NCBI GenBank assembly: GCA_023388935.1
Contig: JAEWFG010000125.1
Coordinates: 1-20,281, forward strand
Direction: 5' to 3'
Length of the DNA stretch: 20,281 nt
Source of the DNA: Pseudomonadota bacterium
GTDB taxonomy: Bacteria; Pseudomonadota; Alphaproteobacteria; Rhizobiales; Xanthobacteraceae
Of the stretch, positions 6,198 through 13,086 are shown one piece after another; position 1 is the stretch's first letter; the number at the start of each line of letters is the position of its first letter. A program made the translations under genes and the position numbers. The notes beneath the pieces were generated by a model. The model did not search any database. It worked only from the letters and a program-made list of their open reading frames with translations, and was not told the DNA's origin.

Positions 6198-6584
6198 TTA
6201 GGTCCCGTCTGGCCTACGACGGCGCGCAGCGATCCCGCGCTCGACTATCCTCCGAGCAGCACGCGAGATGCGGATCCTAGTGTTGTAGTCAGTGATCCTG
6301 ACGTCGTCGACCAAGCAGAAAGGCGACGAGTTGCGCAACCGGACCATTTCGCGGTCTCGGCTGATCAGCTTCGTAACGAGATCCGCGGCTGGAAGGGCAA
6401 GCACTTCGTACCAATCGCGGACGAATGGCCAATCCGCGAACTGCTGAGCTTAGCGGGCATGGACGAGCTTCGCTCGCTCGATGATCGTCGGATCGCGCCG
6501 AAGCGTCCGCACGATCAACCGGTGCATGAAGAGCCTGGCGACGTCGCCGACTACGCCCGCGTTAATGGCTTCGGTTCTGCTCAT
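6198..6584 (-). pseudogene. Conserved small hypothetical gene interrupted by an in-frame TAA
   Basis: From ATG 6584, with an AGGAAG ribosome binding site just upstream, the frame reads MSRTEAINAGVVGDVARLFM, HRLIVRTLRRDPTIIERAKL, VHAR, then TAA (6452-6450), and continues in the same frame without break: AQQFADWPFVRDWYEVLALP, AADLVTKLISRDREMVRLRN, SSPF, to the stop at 6200-6198. Read through, it is a basic, helical, 128-residue protein; the stop replaces residue 45, probably a former CAA or similar codon. There is no frameshift, so a single substitution suffices. The composition is that of a real coding region on both sides. I do not recognise a named domain; similar proteins occur as hypothetical in Bradyrhizobium. 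Confidence 0.6.
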
Positions 6585-6829
6585 ACTTCCTACGCGCTGT
6601 CCACGCCGGGGGCCTGAATACAATACCCGACAATCGCAGCAAACCAGCAACTATCGGCGCATGTTGCTATTGCCGCGGAGCTTGTATGGGACGGACTTAC
6701 TCGGGAGCCATGGCCCGGCAGCGCAGCAAGCGGAATATTGTCCGGCCTGGGGTCCTAACGCCGATGGGCGCCCTAAGTACTCAACTGGGTTCGTGTCTGT
6801 GGGGAAAGCCTTCGGCGCCGATTCACAAA

Positions 6830-7060
6830 TCAGACCCGCTCCTTTACGCGGCGATCAGCCTCGGCAATCGCTGCATCGACATCTTTGATCAGGAACCGGA
6901 TGCCCGGCGTCATATGGATCATGATCGCGTCGCCGGTGCGTGTGTAACCGCCGCCCGGGAAGACCTCGTAGGTGTTCCCGTAGACGCCGAGCCCGTGACC
7001 AGCGTCCTGGATCTTTACTGACGTGTCCCAGCACGAGTACGTGCGCGGCTTACCAATATA
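6830..7060 (-). other. Unidentified open reading frame remnant without a clear start
   Basis: Reverse-strand frame open from 7060 to the stop at 6832-6830 (76 codons), bounded upstream by TGA (7063-7061). It includes IQDAGHGLGVYGNTYEVFPG, GGYTRTGDAIMIHMTPGIRF and LIKDVDAAIAEADRRVKERV, which has a protein-like composition and a helical, charged end. No ATG gives a plausible full-length start; a possible TTG with GAGAGGAG upstream is in another frame. Probably the 3' end of a lost gene. No family recognised. Confidence 0.3.
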
Positions 7061-7230
7061 TCACTCCTCTCAGCTCGGCGAACATCTTGACCGCCATCTC
7101 GTTCGCTTTGTCGGCTGCCTTGTGCAAGCGGCGGCCTCCGTTAGCGTCGCGTTCGCGACCTTCCGGCGACCACGCGTTTGCATCGGCAAAAGGCCCCGGC
7201 TCGCGAGTGCTTTGAGCCCGGCCGCGCGGC

Positions 7231-7917
7231 CTACGCTGCGTTCGACCGTTCCGCCAGCGCCTTGCGGTCCGCGTAGCTGGTCCAGCAACTCCCGTGGGGC
7301 CCCCGAAACGGGACGCTGTTGCGCAGGTTCTCGACTGACGTCACAACGTCGGCGAAATAGTCGGTCTCTGAATCGTGATCGACTATCACGCTCCTTGACC
7401 TGAAAGTCAGATCGTCCTTTCGCCAGCACCATGGCGACGACGAGCCGAAAGTGGGCGAAAATACGTGGTCGTTCCCCGGAACGCGAATATACGAGACGAT
7501 CTCGCCGCCCAGCAAATTCACCACGGCAAGCTTATGCGCTGAGATCATCACCTGCTCGATGAGCCCCTGCTCCGGATCAACCACGATCGCCCGCACCACC
7601 CCGCGGGCCCTGGGACGCACCTCGATGGCCGTCCAACGAACCATCATGACCACGTCGTCCAAGCGCACGCGCATTGGACTACGCTCCCCCGGCCCGGTGC
7701 GGCGGCCCACGATCAGACCGGGTCCAGCGATCGGCCGAGATCCTCCGATGATGAACGCCTCCGCACGCTCTTGGACTCCCGCAAACAAGACGTCCCCCTT
7801 CGGAAACTTCATGGCCACCTGCGGCTTCTCTCCGAAATAGGCGCCCAACCGCGCATCCTCGCTGATGTCGATTCTGGCGATCGACTTCGTATTTGGATCG
7901 ATCAAGATCGCTTTCAT
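7231..7917 (-). CDS. Hypothetical protein with two tandem related repeats
   Basis: Start at ATG 7917, with a GGAG about 10 bases upstream. The 228-residue soluble protein contains two similar units. Unit 1 (about 1-107) starts MKAILIDPNTKSIARIDISE and ends GLIVGRR ... RLDDVVMMVRWT. Unit 2 (about 108-205) starts VRAIVVDPEQGLIEQVMISA and ends SRSVIVDHD ... YFADVVTSVENL. Both share (K/R)AI-x-hydrophobic-DP, a central ND/GD-VF block, a VIV or LIV strand and a DVV helix. This looks like a duplication or fusion of a single-unit protein of about 100 residues that I recall as common hypothetical proteins in Bradyrhizobium. No catalytic motif is recognised. The C-terminal 20 residues (GPHGSCWTSYADRK ...) may be altered. 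Confidence 0.6.
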   Translation of the reverse strand: MKAILIDPNTKSIARIDISEDARLGAYFGEKPQVAMKFPKGDVLFAGVQERAEAFIIGGSRPIAGPGLIVGRRTGPGERSPMRVRLDDVVMMVRWTAIEVRPRARGVVRAIVVDPEQGLIEQVMISAHKLAVVNLLGGEIVSYIRVPGNDHVFSPTFGSSSPWCWRKDDLTFRSRSVIVDHDSETDYFADVVTSVENLRNSVPFRGPHGSCWTSYADRKALAERSNAA

Positions 7918-8265
7918 GTTGACGTCTCCGCACCGATACTCTGGCGTAGTTGAGGATGCTCACGACAGACGGCCAAACGATAGCGTCGAATGCACCGAGG
8001 GATCAGAAGGACGTGGAAAACTGATCGATGGGAAGCTAACTTTTCAACGATCCCGCACAGGTTGAATTCGTCCGAAAATGCTTCCGGCCTGAAGCTCCTC
8101 GGCGCGCCTGCTTGTGAACTTCTTCCAGCCGTCATTCAAGCTGAAGGAGAAGCGCTGCGAGGGCGCGAAGGTCATCCCGTGCAACTGCTTGCCGACATCC
8201 GTGCGGCGCAGGGAGAGCTCGGCGAACGCATCGGCAAGCGCGATCGAACGAGGAAGGAGATACCT
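7918..8265. other. 348-base intergenic region with one transposase scrap
   Basis: Between the leftward repeat protein and the rightward exported protein no complete gene is visible. The only recognisable element is a short transposase-like segment at 8105-8176, listed separately. No EcfG-type motif or strong hairpin was found. It is the approximate boundary between the decayed left part and the intact right part. Confidence 0.5.
8105..8176 (+). mobile_element. Relic of a transposase/integrase catalytic protein
   Basis: One frame reads RLLVNFFQPSFKLKEKRCEG followed by AKVI. The NFFQPSFKL-x-EK-R-x-GAKV pattern is typical of a segment near the C-terminus of DDE integrase-type transposases frequent in rhizobia (usually followed by KRYH). 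Here only about 24 residues remain, and no inverted repeats or other transposase parts were seen next to it. The assignment rests on one motif recalled from the family. Confidence 0.4.
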
Positions 8266-8556
8266 ATGAGCAAATCCAGATCGCTCGCACTCTCGTCAAC
8301 GCTCGCACTGGCGCTCGCATTTGCCGGAACCTGTGCACAAGCCCAATCCACCCAGGTCCAACAGCCCCAGACGCCGCAGCAGTCAGAGCAATCCCGTGAA
8401 CAGGATCGCAGTCGCGCAGAGGACGTCAAGATCGGGCGCGATTGGAAAGCCGAGGGCGGCGAAAACGACCACGCCAACCAGGCAATAACCGACGACAGCC
8501 ATCAAACGGTCGGCCGAGACTGGCGTGCCCATCCAGAGAATCGAGATCGCCAGTAG
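8266..8556 (+). CDS. Small exported hydrophilic protein with a repeated GRDW motif
   Basis: ATG 8266 is preceded by AGGAAGGAG (8251-8259), a strong ribosome binding site. A 96-residue product starts with a signal peptide (MSKSRSLALSSTLALALAFA, cleavage near AQA-QS at 25), followed by a Gln/Ser-rich segment and two related blocks, KIGRDWKAEGGEND (about 58-71) and TVGRDWRAHPENRD (about 82-95). Similar small periplasmic proteins with VGRDWR repeats are seen in Bradyrhizobium as hypothetical. Its TAG stop (8554-8556) directly abuts the stop of the convergent gene. Function unknown; probably periplasmic. Confidence 0.72.
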   Translation: MSKSRSLALSSTLALALAFAGTCAQAQSTQVQQPQTPQQSEQSREQDRSRAEDVKIGRDWKAEGGENDHANQAITDDSHQTVGRDWRAHPENRDRQ

Positions 8557-9369
8557 CTACCGAGGCGGAATTGGCGACGCCCGGTGCGCGGCATGATCTT
8601 CGAAGAACGAAAGCGGAAAGCCGAAGGTCACGCCCGCGCGAATTTCGTTCACCGGATGCCCGCCGGTGAGCGCGTGCCGGACGGCGACGTCGAAGCTGAG
8701 ATCGTCGCTCACGCGGTAGATCAACCCCACCAGGCCCGAGAACGTCTCCTGCTTTCCAAACTCGTTCTCGTAGAAGACCTCGGCGACGGGACGTACCGTC
8801 CACGTCGACGGTCCTTCGATAATCGCGTCGAGAAAGACATCACCATGATGCTCGCGGGTGATGGCAGTCTCGGCATTCAGGTGAATGGTACCCCAGTCCC
8901 AGCGCTGTGAAACGATACCGGCCAGGCTGACGCCTACGCCCGAATTGCCGGTGCTGTCCGGAACAAGGACGCCAAATTCGGTCGCAACGCTCGGACCGGT
9001 CTTGTCCTGCAGGCTGCCGGGTACAACCACATGCTTGAGAAACGCTCCGGCTGCGGTCAGGCTGGTCGGTCCGGACGGAGACAGCGAGGTCTGCCCCTGC
9101 CCCTCAAAGACCGCTTCCCATTCCTCGCTCAAGCCGTAGTTAATCACCGTGACGGGCGCGAGCAGCTTTGTCCCACTCTCATCGCGCAAAGGTCCGGCTG
9201 GCTGCAGTTCGATCTCCATCTCACCCTTTTTAGCAACGGCAGCGTCGGTCCCGTCGAAGGGGCGATAGGCCGACGCTGGACCAGACCAGCTCGCCAACGC
9301 CAAAGCAACTGCAACGCGCGCCGCGAGGCTTCTGGGGAAGCTACGAAAGCCTCCGCTCCATATGCACAT
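8557..9369 (-). CDS. Putative outer-membrane beta-barrel/transporter-like protein
   Basis: Start at ATG 9369, with GGGGAGG about 7 bases upstream; the longer frame to 9567 overlaps the upstream gene. The first 34 or so residues form a signal peptide (PRSLAARVAVALALASWSGP, cleaved after SAYA-like AYRPF). The rest alternates polar and hydrophobic residues with many Gly/Asp turns, from YRPFDGTDAAVAKKGEMEIE to FDVAVRHALTGG and NEIRAGVTFGFPLSF near the end, as in barrel proteins related to the MetA-pathway phenol degradation group. 270 residues. It lies 25 bases after the YncE-like gene on the same strand, so it is probably the last gene of that transcript. The last ten residues are Pro/Arg-rich and unusual for a barrel. 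Confidence 0.6.
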   Translation of the reverse strand: MCIWSGGFRSFPRSLAARVAVALALASWSGPASAYRPFDGTDAAVAKKGEMEIELQPAGPLRDESGTKLLAPVTVINYGLSEEWEAVFEGQGQTSLSPSGPTSLTAAGAFLKHVVVPGSLQDKTGPSVATEFGVLVPDSTGNSGVGVSLAGIVSQRWDWGTIHLNAETAITREHHGDVFLDAIIEGPSTWTVRPVAEVFYENEFGKQETFSGLVGLIYRVSDDLSFDVAVRHALTGGHPVNEIRAGVTFGFPLSFFEDHAAHRASPIPPR

Positions 9370-9394
9370 GCGTCGCCTCCCCACAAAGTCGATC

Positions 9395-10399
9395 TCAAGG
9401 CATGGGCTTGAACACCCAGATCGCCGCTGGCCCGCCGGCGCCCGCGCGGACTGCAACCAGCAGACGGTCCAACTCCGGCACGAAGAGCGATGTTCGCGCG
9501 CCTGTCGCCGTCGGCAGGCGCGCGATCCGTCGATAGGTCGAACCGTCGATTTCGAACACATCGACAAGTCCCGCGCCGCAGCTCACATAGATGCGTCCGC
9601 GCTTTGCATCCACAAAGAGGTCATCGACATCGCCGCAGGTTTCGGCAGTTGCGATCACCTTGCCCTCGGTCGAGAACACCGCAAGCTCTGCGGGACTACG
9701 GTACACCAGGAGAACGCGGCTTCGGTCGCGATCGATGGTCATCGCGAAATTGCCGCCCTTGTCCAGCGGCCAGTTGGCAACCTGTTTCCCCGCAGCGCCG
9801 TCCACCACCGCAACCGCGCGTGCGTTTGGCAGGTTGACAAAGATGCGACCCGTATCCGGCTCGATCTGGAAGCTTTCCGGGTGCGCCTTCAGCGACACGC
9901 TTTGGACTTTGCTGCGGGTCGATGGGTCGAGGACCGCGAGGCCACCGTCCCCATAGCCGACGATGACGCGCTTGGTCGCCACATCGATCCGGATGTTGTC
10001 GGCATCGCTGCCGAGTTCGATCCGTCCCGTCGCTTTGTACTCGTTCGCATCGTAGAGCCGCACCGATCCATCGCGGGCATTGGCGACATAGAGGGTGTCG
10101 GTCGCCGGCTCGTAACCGACGCCCTGGGGTTCGCTCAATCCGGTGATGGTTCGAAGCAGACGGTGTGCAGCAAGATCGACGACACCGACGCTGTCGTTGC
10201 CGAGCTCGGCCACGAATAGTCGCTGCCGCTTCAGATCGACCGACAGATGGTCGATCCGGCCACGGACATCTCCGAGTGGAATCTTGCCTTCGAACTCCAG
10301 CGGCGGGCTCTCGGCGCCGAAAGCCGTCGGCCCTCCCGCCAGGAAGACCCCTGCAAGTACAGCCAACGAGATAGCGGAAAATATCCGGCCAACTGCCAT
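9395..10399 (-). CDS. YncE-like exported beta-propeller protein
   Basis: 334 residues from ATG 10399 (GGAGC 8-12 bases upstream). A signal peptide covers about 1-28 (ISLAVLAGVFLAGGPTAFGA). The mature part has repeated four-strand blades of the YVTN/NHL type: RQRLFVAELGNDSVGVVDLA, ATDTLYVANARDGSVRLYDA, ATKRVIVGYGDGGLAVLDPS, TGRIFVNLPNARAVAVVDGA, RGRIYVSCGAGLVDVFEIDG. This is diagnostic of a secreted 7-blade-type propeller as in YncE. Such proteins act in the periplasm as binding or scaffold modules; no enzyme function is assigned. It sits 54 bases after the PepSY gene and 25 bases before the barrel-like gene, suggesting one operon of exported proteins. Confidence 0.8.
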   Translation of the reverse strand: MAVGRIFSAISLAVLAGVFLAGGPTAFGAESPPLEFEGKIPLGDVRGRIDHLSVDLKRQRLFVAELGNDSVGVVDLAAHRLLRTITGLSEPQGVGYEPATDTLYVANARDGSVRLYDANEYKATGRIELGSDADNIRIDVATKRVIVGYGDGGLAVLDPSTRSKVQSVSLKAHPESFQIEPDTGRIFVNLPNARAVAVVDGAAGKQVANWPLDKGGNFAMTIDRDRSRVLLVYRSPAELAVFSTEGKVIATAETCGDVDDLFVDAKRGRIYVSCGAGLVDVFEIDGSTYRRIARLPTATGARTSLFVPELDRLLVAVRAGAGGPAAIWVFKPMP

Positions 10400-10453
10400 T
10401 CTTTCGCTCCAGAAGTCGCACGTCCCTCCGAATGCTGGACTTGGCTTAGCAGG

Positions 10454-10999
10454 CTAGTCGAGCCGTTCCGAGGCGGTGGAGAACTTCTTTCCTTGCAGCA
10501 GAACAATCGCGGCCTCAGGACGGTCATCCTTCAGCTCTGGTACTGCACTCACAACAAGCACCTCTGTTGCCTCGCCCTTTGTCTGTCCCTTCGCTTTGGT
10601 TGTCGCATCCGCGAGCTTGACCTTCGCTCGATCCATTGCGGCTTTTTGCGACTTAGCGTGAGCGAGATCTTCACCTTCGGTGATCGGCTCAACCTTGGCG
10701 ATAGCGCCGGTCGTGTGATCGACAATGACCTCGAAAAACTTTCCTTCCTTTGCGGTATAGACGGAAAGCTGCAGCTTGCCCTCTTCGACCTCAAATTTTC
10801 CGGAAATCGGCTGACCCTCTCGTTCGCTGGCCGTAAAGCCCTGCTGTAGGCTTACCGTTGCAGCACTCAATGCGTTCGCCAGTTCGGCCTGTTCTTGATC
10901 CGGACCAATCGCCGCGGCCGGCCGCTGATCGGCGAACAACGCCGCCAAGGCGACCAACAGACCAAATGCGGACGTCGTTAAGAATTTTCGTCTCGTCAT
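10454..10999 (-). CDS. PepSY domain-containing exported protein
   Basis: 181 residues from ATG 10999, with a near-perfect AAGGAGGT ribosome binding site 6-14 bases upstream. Signal peptide with a twin-arginine-like start (MTRRKFLTTSAFGLLVALAA), cleaved near AAA-IG at about 30. The mature part shows the PepSY pattern: an N-terminal helix (LANALSAATVSLQQGFTASE), GQPISGKFEVEEGKLQLSVY and FFEVIVDHTTGAIAKVEPI with strand-helix-strand topology, and then a charged helix and a C-terminal extension. PepSY domains are found in protease inhibitors and in envelope redox or metal proteins. It lies 154 bases downstream of chrA on the same strand, so it may be a separate transcript. The RR could indicate Tat export, but only the first two arginines fit. 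Confidence 0.78.
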   Translation of the reverse strand: MTRRKFLTTSAFGLLVALAALFADQRPAAAIGPDQEQAELANALSAATVSLQQGFTASEREGQPISGKFEVEEGKLQLSVYTAKEGKFFEVIVDHTTGAIAKVEPITEGEDLAHAKSQKAAMDRAKVKLADATTKAKGQTKGEATEVLVVSAVPELKDDRPEAAIVLLQGKKFSTASERLD

Positions 11000-11153
11000 G
11001 GGAACCTCCTTGCATTGTTCGAGGCGCCCCCTTGCCCTCTACGGAAGAAGTTGTTTCACCGTCACCATGCCGCCTGTCGATTCGGCGGCCGCTGCCAGTA
11101 TTGGAATGAGCGCGTCGATCCGCTGGACGATCAGTGTTCGCATCGTCGTCATC

Positions 11154-12338
11154 TCATTTCAGCCCGGTTAGCACCCATGCCGGCTGCAGGATCGGATAGG
11201 CAACTAGCCCAACGACTGCCGTGGCGGCAATAAGCAAGGGATTGCTGACCTTCCAACGGAACAGCACGGCGAGCGACACGATCCCGATCAGCGCGGTCAG
11301 CCAGTCGCCGATCGCGATCTTGCCCAGCAGGAAGCTCGCGCCCAGGATGGTGCCGATCGCCGCCGCGTAGGCCCCCTTCACGAAGCCCTGCACGTTCGGA
11401 TTCTTGCGGTGGCGCGCCAGCAACGGCGCCACGATCAGGACCAGTAGGAAGGACGGCAGGAAGATGCCGACCGTCGAGATCAGTGATCCCCAGAAGCCCG
11501 CCACCAGATAGCCGACGAAGGTCGCCGTGATCACGACCGGCCCGGGGCTCATCATGCCGATCGCGACGGCCACCAGGAATTCACGCTCGTTGAGCCAGCC
11601 ATACTGCTGGACAAGGCCCTGTTCGAGGAACGGAACGATCACCAGGCCGCTGCCGAACGTGAGCGAGCCGGCCTTGAGGAAAAAGAGCAGCAGTTTGCCG
11701 AGCGTCGAGCCGGTCGCCGCCGGCACCGCTGCGGGCGCCGCCGCCGGAATTGCCGCGAGCTGGAGAGCGACCGGTACTCGCTTGATGTTGCCGTAGTAGA
11801 TGATCCCAACGATCCCCGCCCCAATGAACAACAGCGCGACCTCGGCCTTCAGGATCACGGTGACGGCCAGACAGACCGCGGCGATCGCCCACTGCAGCCA
11901 GTCTTCCATGCCGAGCTTGGCGAGCCGATAGCAAGAATGCAGGATCAGGGCGATCACTGCGGGGCTGACGCCATAGAAGATGCCGGTTACTGCCTTGAGA
12001 TCCCCAAGGTGGACGAAGAGTGCGCCGAGCGCTGCGACGATGACGAAATTCGGCAGGATGAAGGACCAACCACCGGCCCAGGCGCCCCAGAAGCCGCAGC
12101 GCAAATAGGCGATGAAGATCCCGACCTGGATCGCGAGCGGACCGGGAAGCGACTGGCAAATGGCGATGGTCTCGCGCATCTGCTCCTTGGTGAGCCACTT
12201 CTTGTCGTCGACGAGCTCGCGCTCCATCTGGCCGACCAGCGCAACCGGCCCGCCGAATCCGAGAAAGCCCAGTCGCAGGAAATAGCGCACCATCTCGCCC
12301 ATTCTTCCGCGTTCGGTGCTCGTCGTTGTCGTCGTCAT
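11154..12338 (-). CDS. chrA: Chromate transporter ChrA
   Basis: Long-chain CHR-family protein of 394 residues from ATG 12338 (a GTG at 12341 is in frame directly before it). Two homologous halves are visible. The first has FLRLGFLGFGGPVALVGQME, SLPGPLAIQVGIFIAYLRCG and SFILPNFVIVAALGALFVHL. The second, after an Ala-rich linker at about residue 190, has LTFGSGLVIVPFLEQGLVQQ, SPGPVVITATFVGYLVAGFW and VGIFLPSFLLVLIVAPLLAR. About ten membrane helices. ChrA exports chromate using the proton-motive force (established for Pseudomonas and Cupriavidus homologues). Its start overlaps the stop of the tiny preceding ORF (GTGATG), indicating translational coupling; no strong ribosome binding site is seen. 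It is the distal gene of the chrB-PepSY-DUF1259-sod-chrA operon. Confidence 0.92.
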   Translation of the reverse strand: MTTTTTSTERGRMGEMVRYFLRLGFLGFGGPVALVGQMERELVDDKKWLTKEQMRETIAICQSLPGPLAIQVGIFIAYLRCGFWGAWAGGWSFILPNFVIVAALGALFVHLGDLKAVTGIFYGVSPAVIALILHSCYRLAKLGMEDWLQWAIAAVCLAVTVILKAEVALLFIGAGIVGIIYYGNIKRVPVALQLAAIPAAAPAAVPAATGSTLGKLLLFFLKAGSLTFGSGLVIVPFLEQGLVQQYGWLNEREFLVAVAIGMMSPGPVVITATFVGYLVAGFWGSLISTVGIFLPSFLLVLIVAPLLARHRKNPNVQGFVKGAYAAAIGTILGASFLLGKIAIGDWLTALIGIVSLAVLFRWKVSNPLLIAATAVVGLVAYPILQPAWVLTGLK

Positions 12339-12451
12339 CACTTGTGCCCGTTGGCGTGATATGCGGGCTGCAAAATTCCATCGAGCGCGCGACCGGCAAA
12401 CAGACCGGCCAGAACGCAGATCGCGACAGCAAGTCTCCTTATCCCCCTCAC
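12338..12451 (-). CDS. Tiny membrane/secreted ORF between sod and chrA
   Basis: A 37-residue frame starts at GTG 12451, one base after the superoxide dismutase stop, with AGGAGAG about 6 bases upstream. It ends with a TGA that overlaps the chrA start. Sequence MRGIRRLAVAICVLAGLFAG then RALDGILQPAYHANGHK: two or three basic residues, one hydrophobic helix, and a short polar tail ending GHK. It looks like a signal peptide or single-pass microprotein. It may be a coupling peptide ensuring chrA translation. No homologue recognised, and real translation is uncertain. Confidence 0.4.
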   Translation of the reverse strand: MRGIRRLAVAICVLAGLFAGRALDGILQPAYHANGHK

Positions 12452-12452
12452 A

Positions 12453-13058
12453 TCATCTCTCCTCAGCTTTCCTTCGCGTATTGATCGTAGAGCGCGGACG
12501 CGTGTCCCAACGAATGGCCTCCATGTAGACGTCGACATAGCGGGCTGCCGCAGCGCCGAAGTCCATGTGATAGGCGTGCTCATACATGTCGAGCACCAGC
12601 ACAGGACGGCCGCCGGCCAGCGTCGTCGTGTGATCGGCGGCCCATTGGTTGACGAGCCGCTTGTTGCGGGGGGAATAGGAAAGGATCACCCAACCCGAAC
12701 CTCCTCCCTCCGCCTTTCCCATCGCCGCGAACTCCGTGCGCCATCGTTCGATGCTCCCGAAGTCGCGCACGATCGCCTCGGCGAGCGCGTCGCCCGGCCT
12801 GCTCGCCCCGCCGAGACCATCGAAGTAGATCTCATGCAGGATCATCGAGTTCGCCGCGATCAGCTCTTCGCGTTTCAGGCCGTTGATGACGAAGTTCGGC
12901 GCCTTGGCGAAGTCCAGCTCGGCGAGTTGCGCGCTGATCGCGTTGAGCCGCTTCACCGCGCCGCCGTAGTTGTTCTCATGGTGGCTGACGAGCACCTTTT
13001 CAGAGATGCCGCTGATCGATTTCGGGTCGAACGGCAGCGGCTTGGTTTCGTAGGGCAT
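12453..13058 (-). CDS. chrC: Fe/Mn superoxide dismutase (ChrC-like)
   Basis: 201 residues from ATG 13058 (AAGGAGT 7-13 bases upstream). The N-terminal helical domain contains VSHHENNYGGAVKRL (first His ligand), and NSMILHEIYFDGL supplies the second. The C-terminal alpha/beta domain contains SGWVILSYSPRNKRLVNQWA and the D-x-x-x-H ligand motif LVLDMYEHAYHMDFG, so all four metal ligands are present. This is the iron/manganese superoxide dismutase family, converting superoxide to peroxide and oxygen in the cytoplasm (no signal peptide). In chromate operons such as TnOtChr of Ochrobactrum, chrC encodes such an enzyme; the placement directly upstream of chrA supports that symbol. Iron versus manganese use cannot be decided from sequence alone. 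Confidence 0.85.
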   Translation of the reverse strand: MPYETKPLPFDPKSISGISEKVLVSHHENNYGGAVKRLNAISAQLAELDFAKAPNFVINGLKREELIAANSMILHEIYFDGLGGASRPGDALAEAIVRDFGSIERWRTEFAAMGKAEGGGSGWVILSYSPRNKRLVNQWAADHTTTLAGGRPVLVLDMYEHAYHMDFGAAAARYVDVYMEAIRWDTRPRSTINTRRKAEER

Positions 13059-13086
13059 CAGGCGACTCCTTCGCTCAATCTTTGGC

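Noticed and set aside
5500..6201. Rightward 233-codon frame
   Set aside because: Antisense to the exported protein at 5173-6018 with its signal peptide; Arg-rich shadow composition.
9362..10219. Rightward 285-codon frame antisense to the YncE-like gene
   Set aside because: The opposite strand shows signal peptide and propeller blades; this frame has no motif or start signal.
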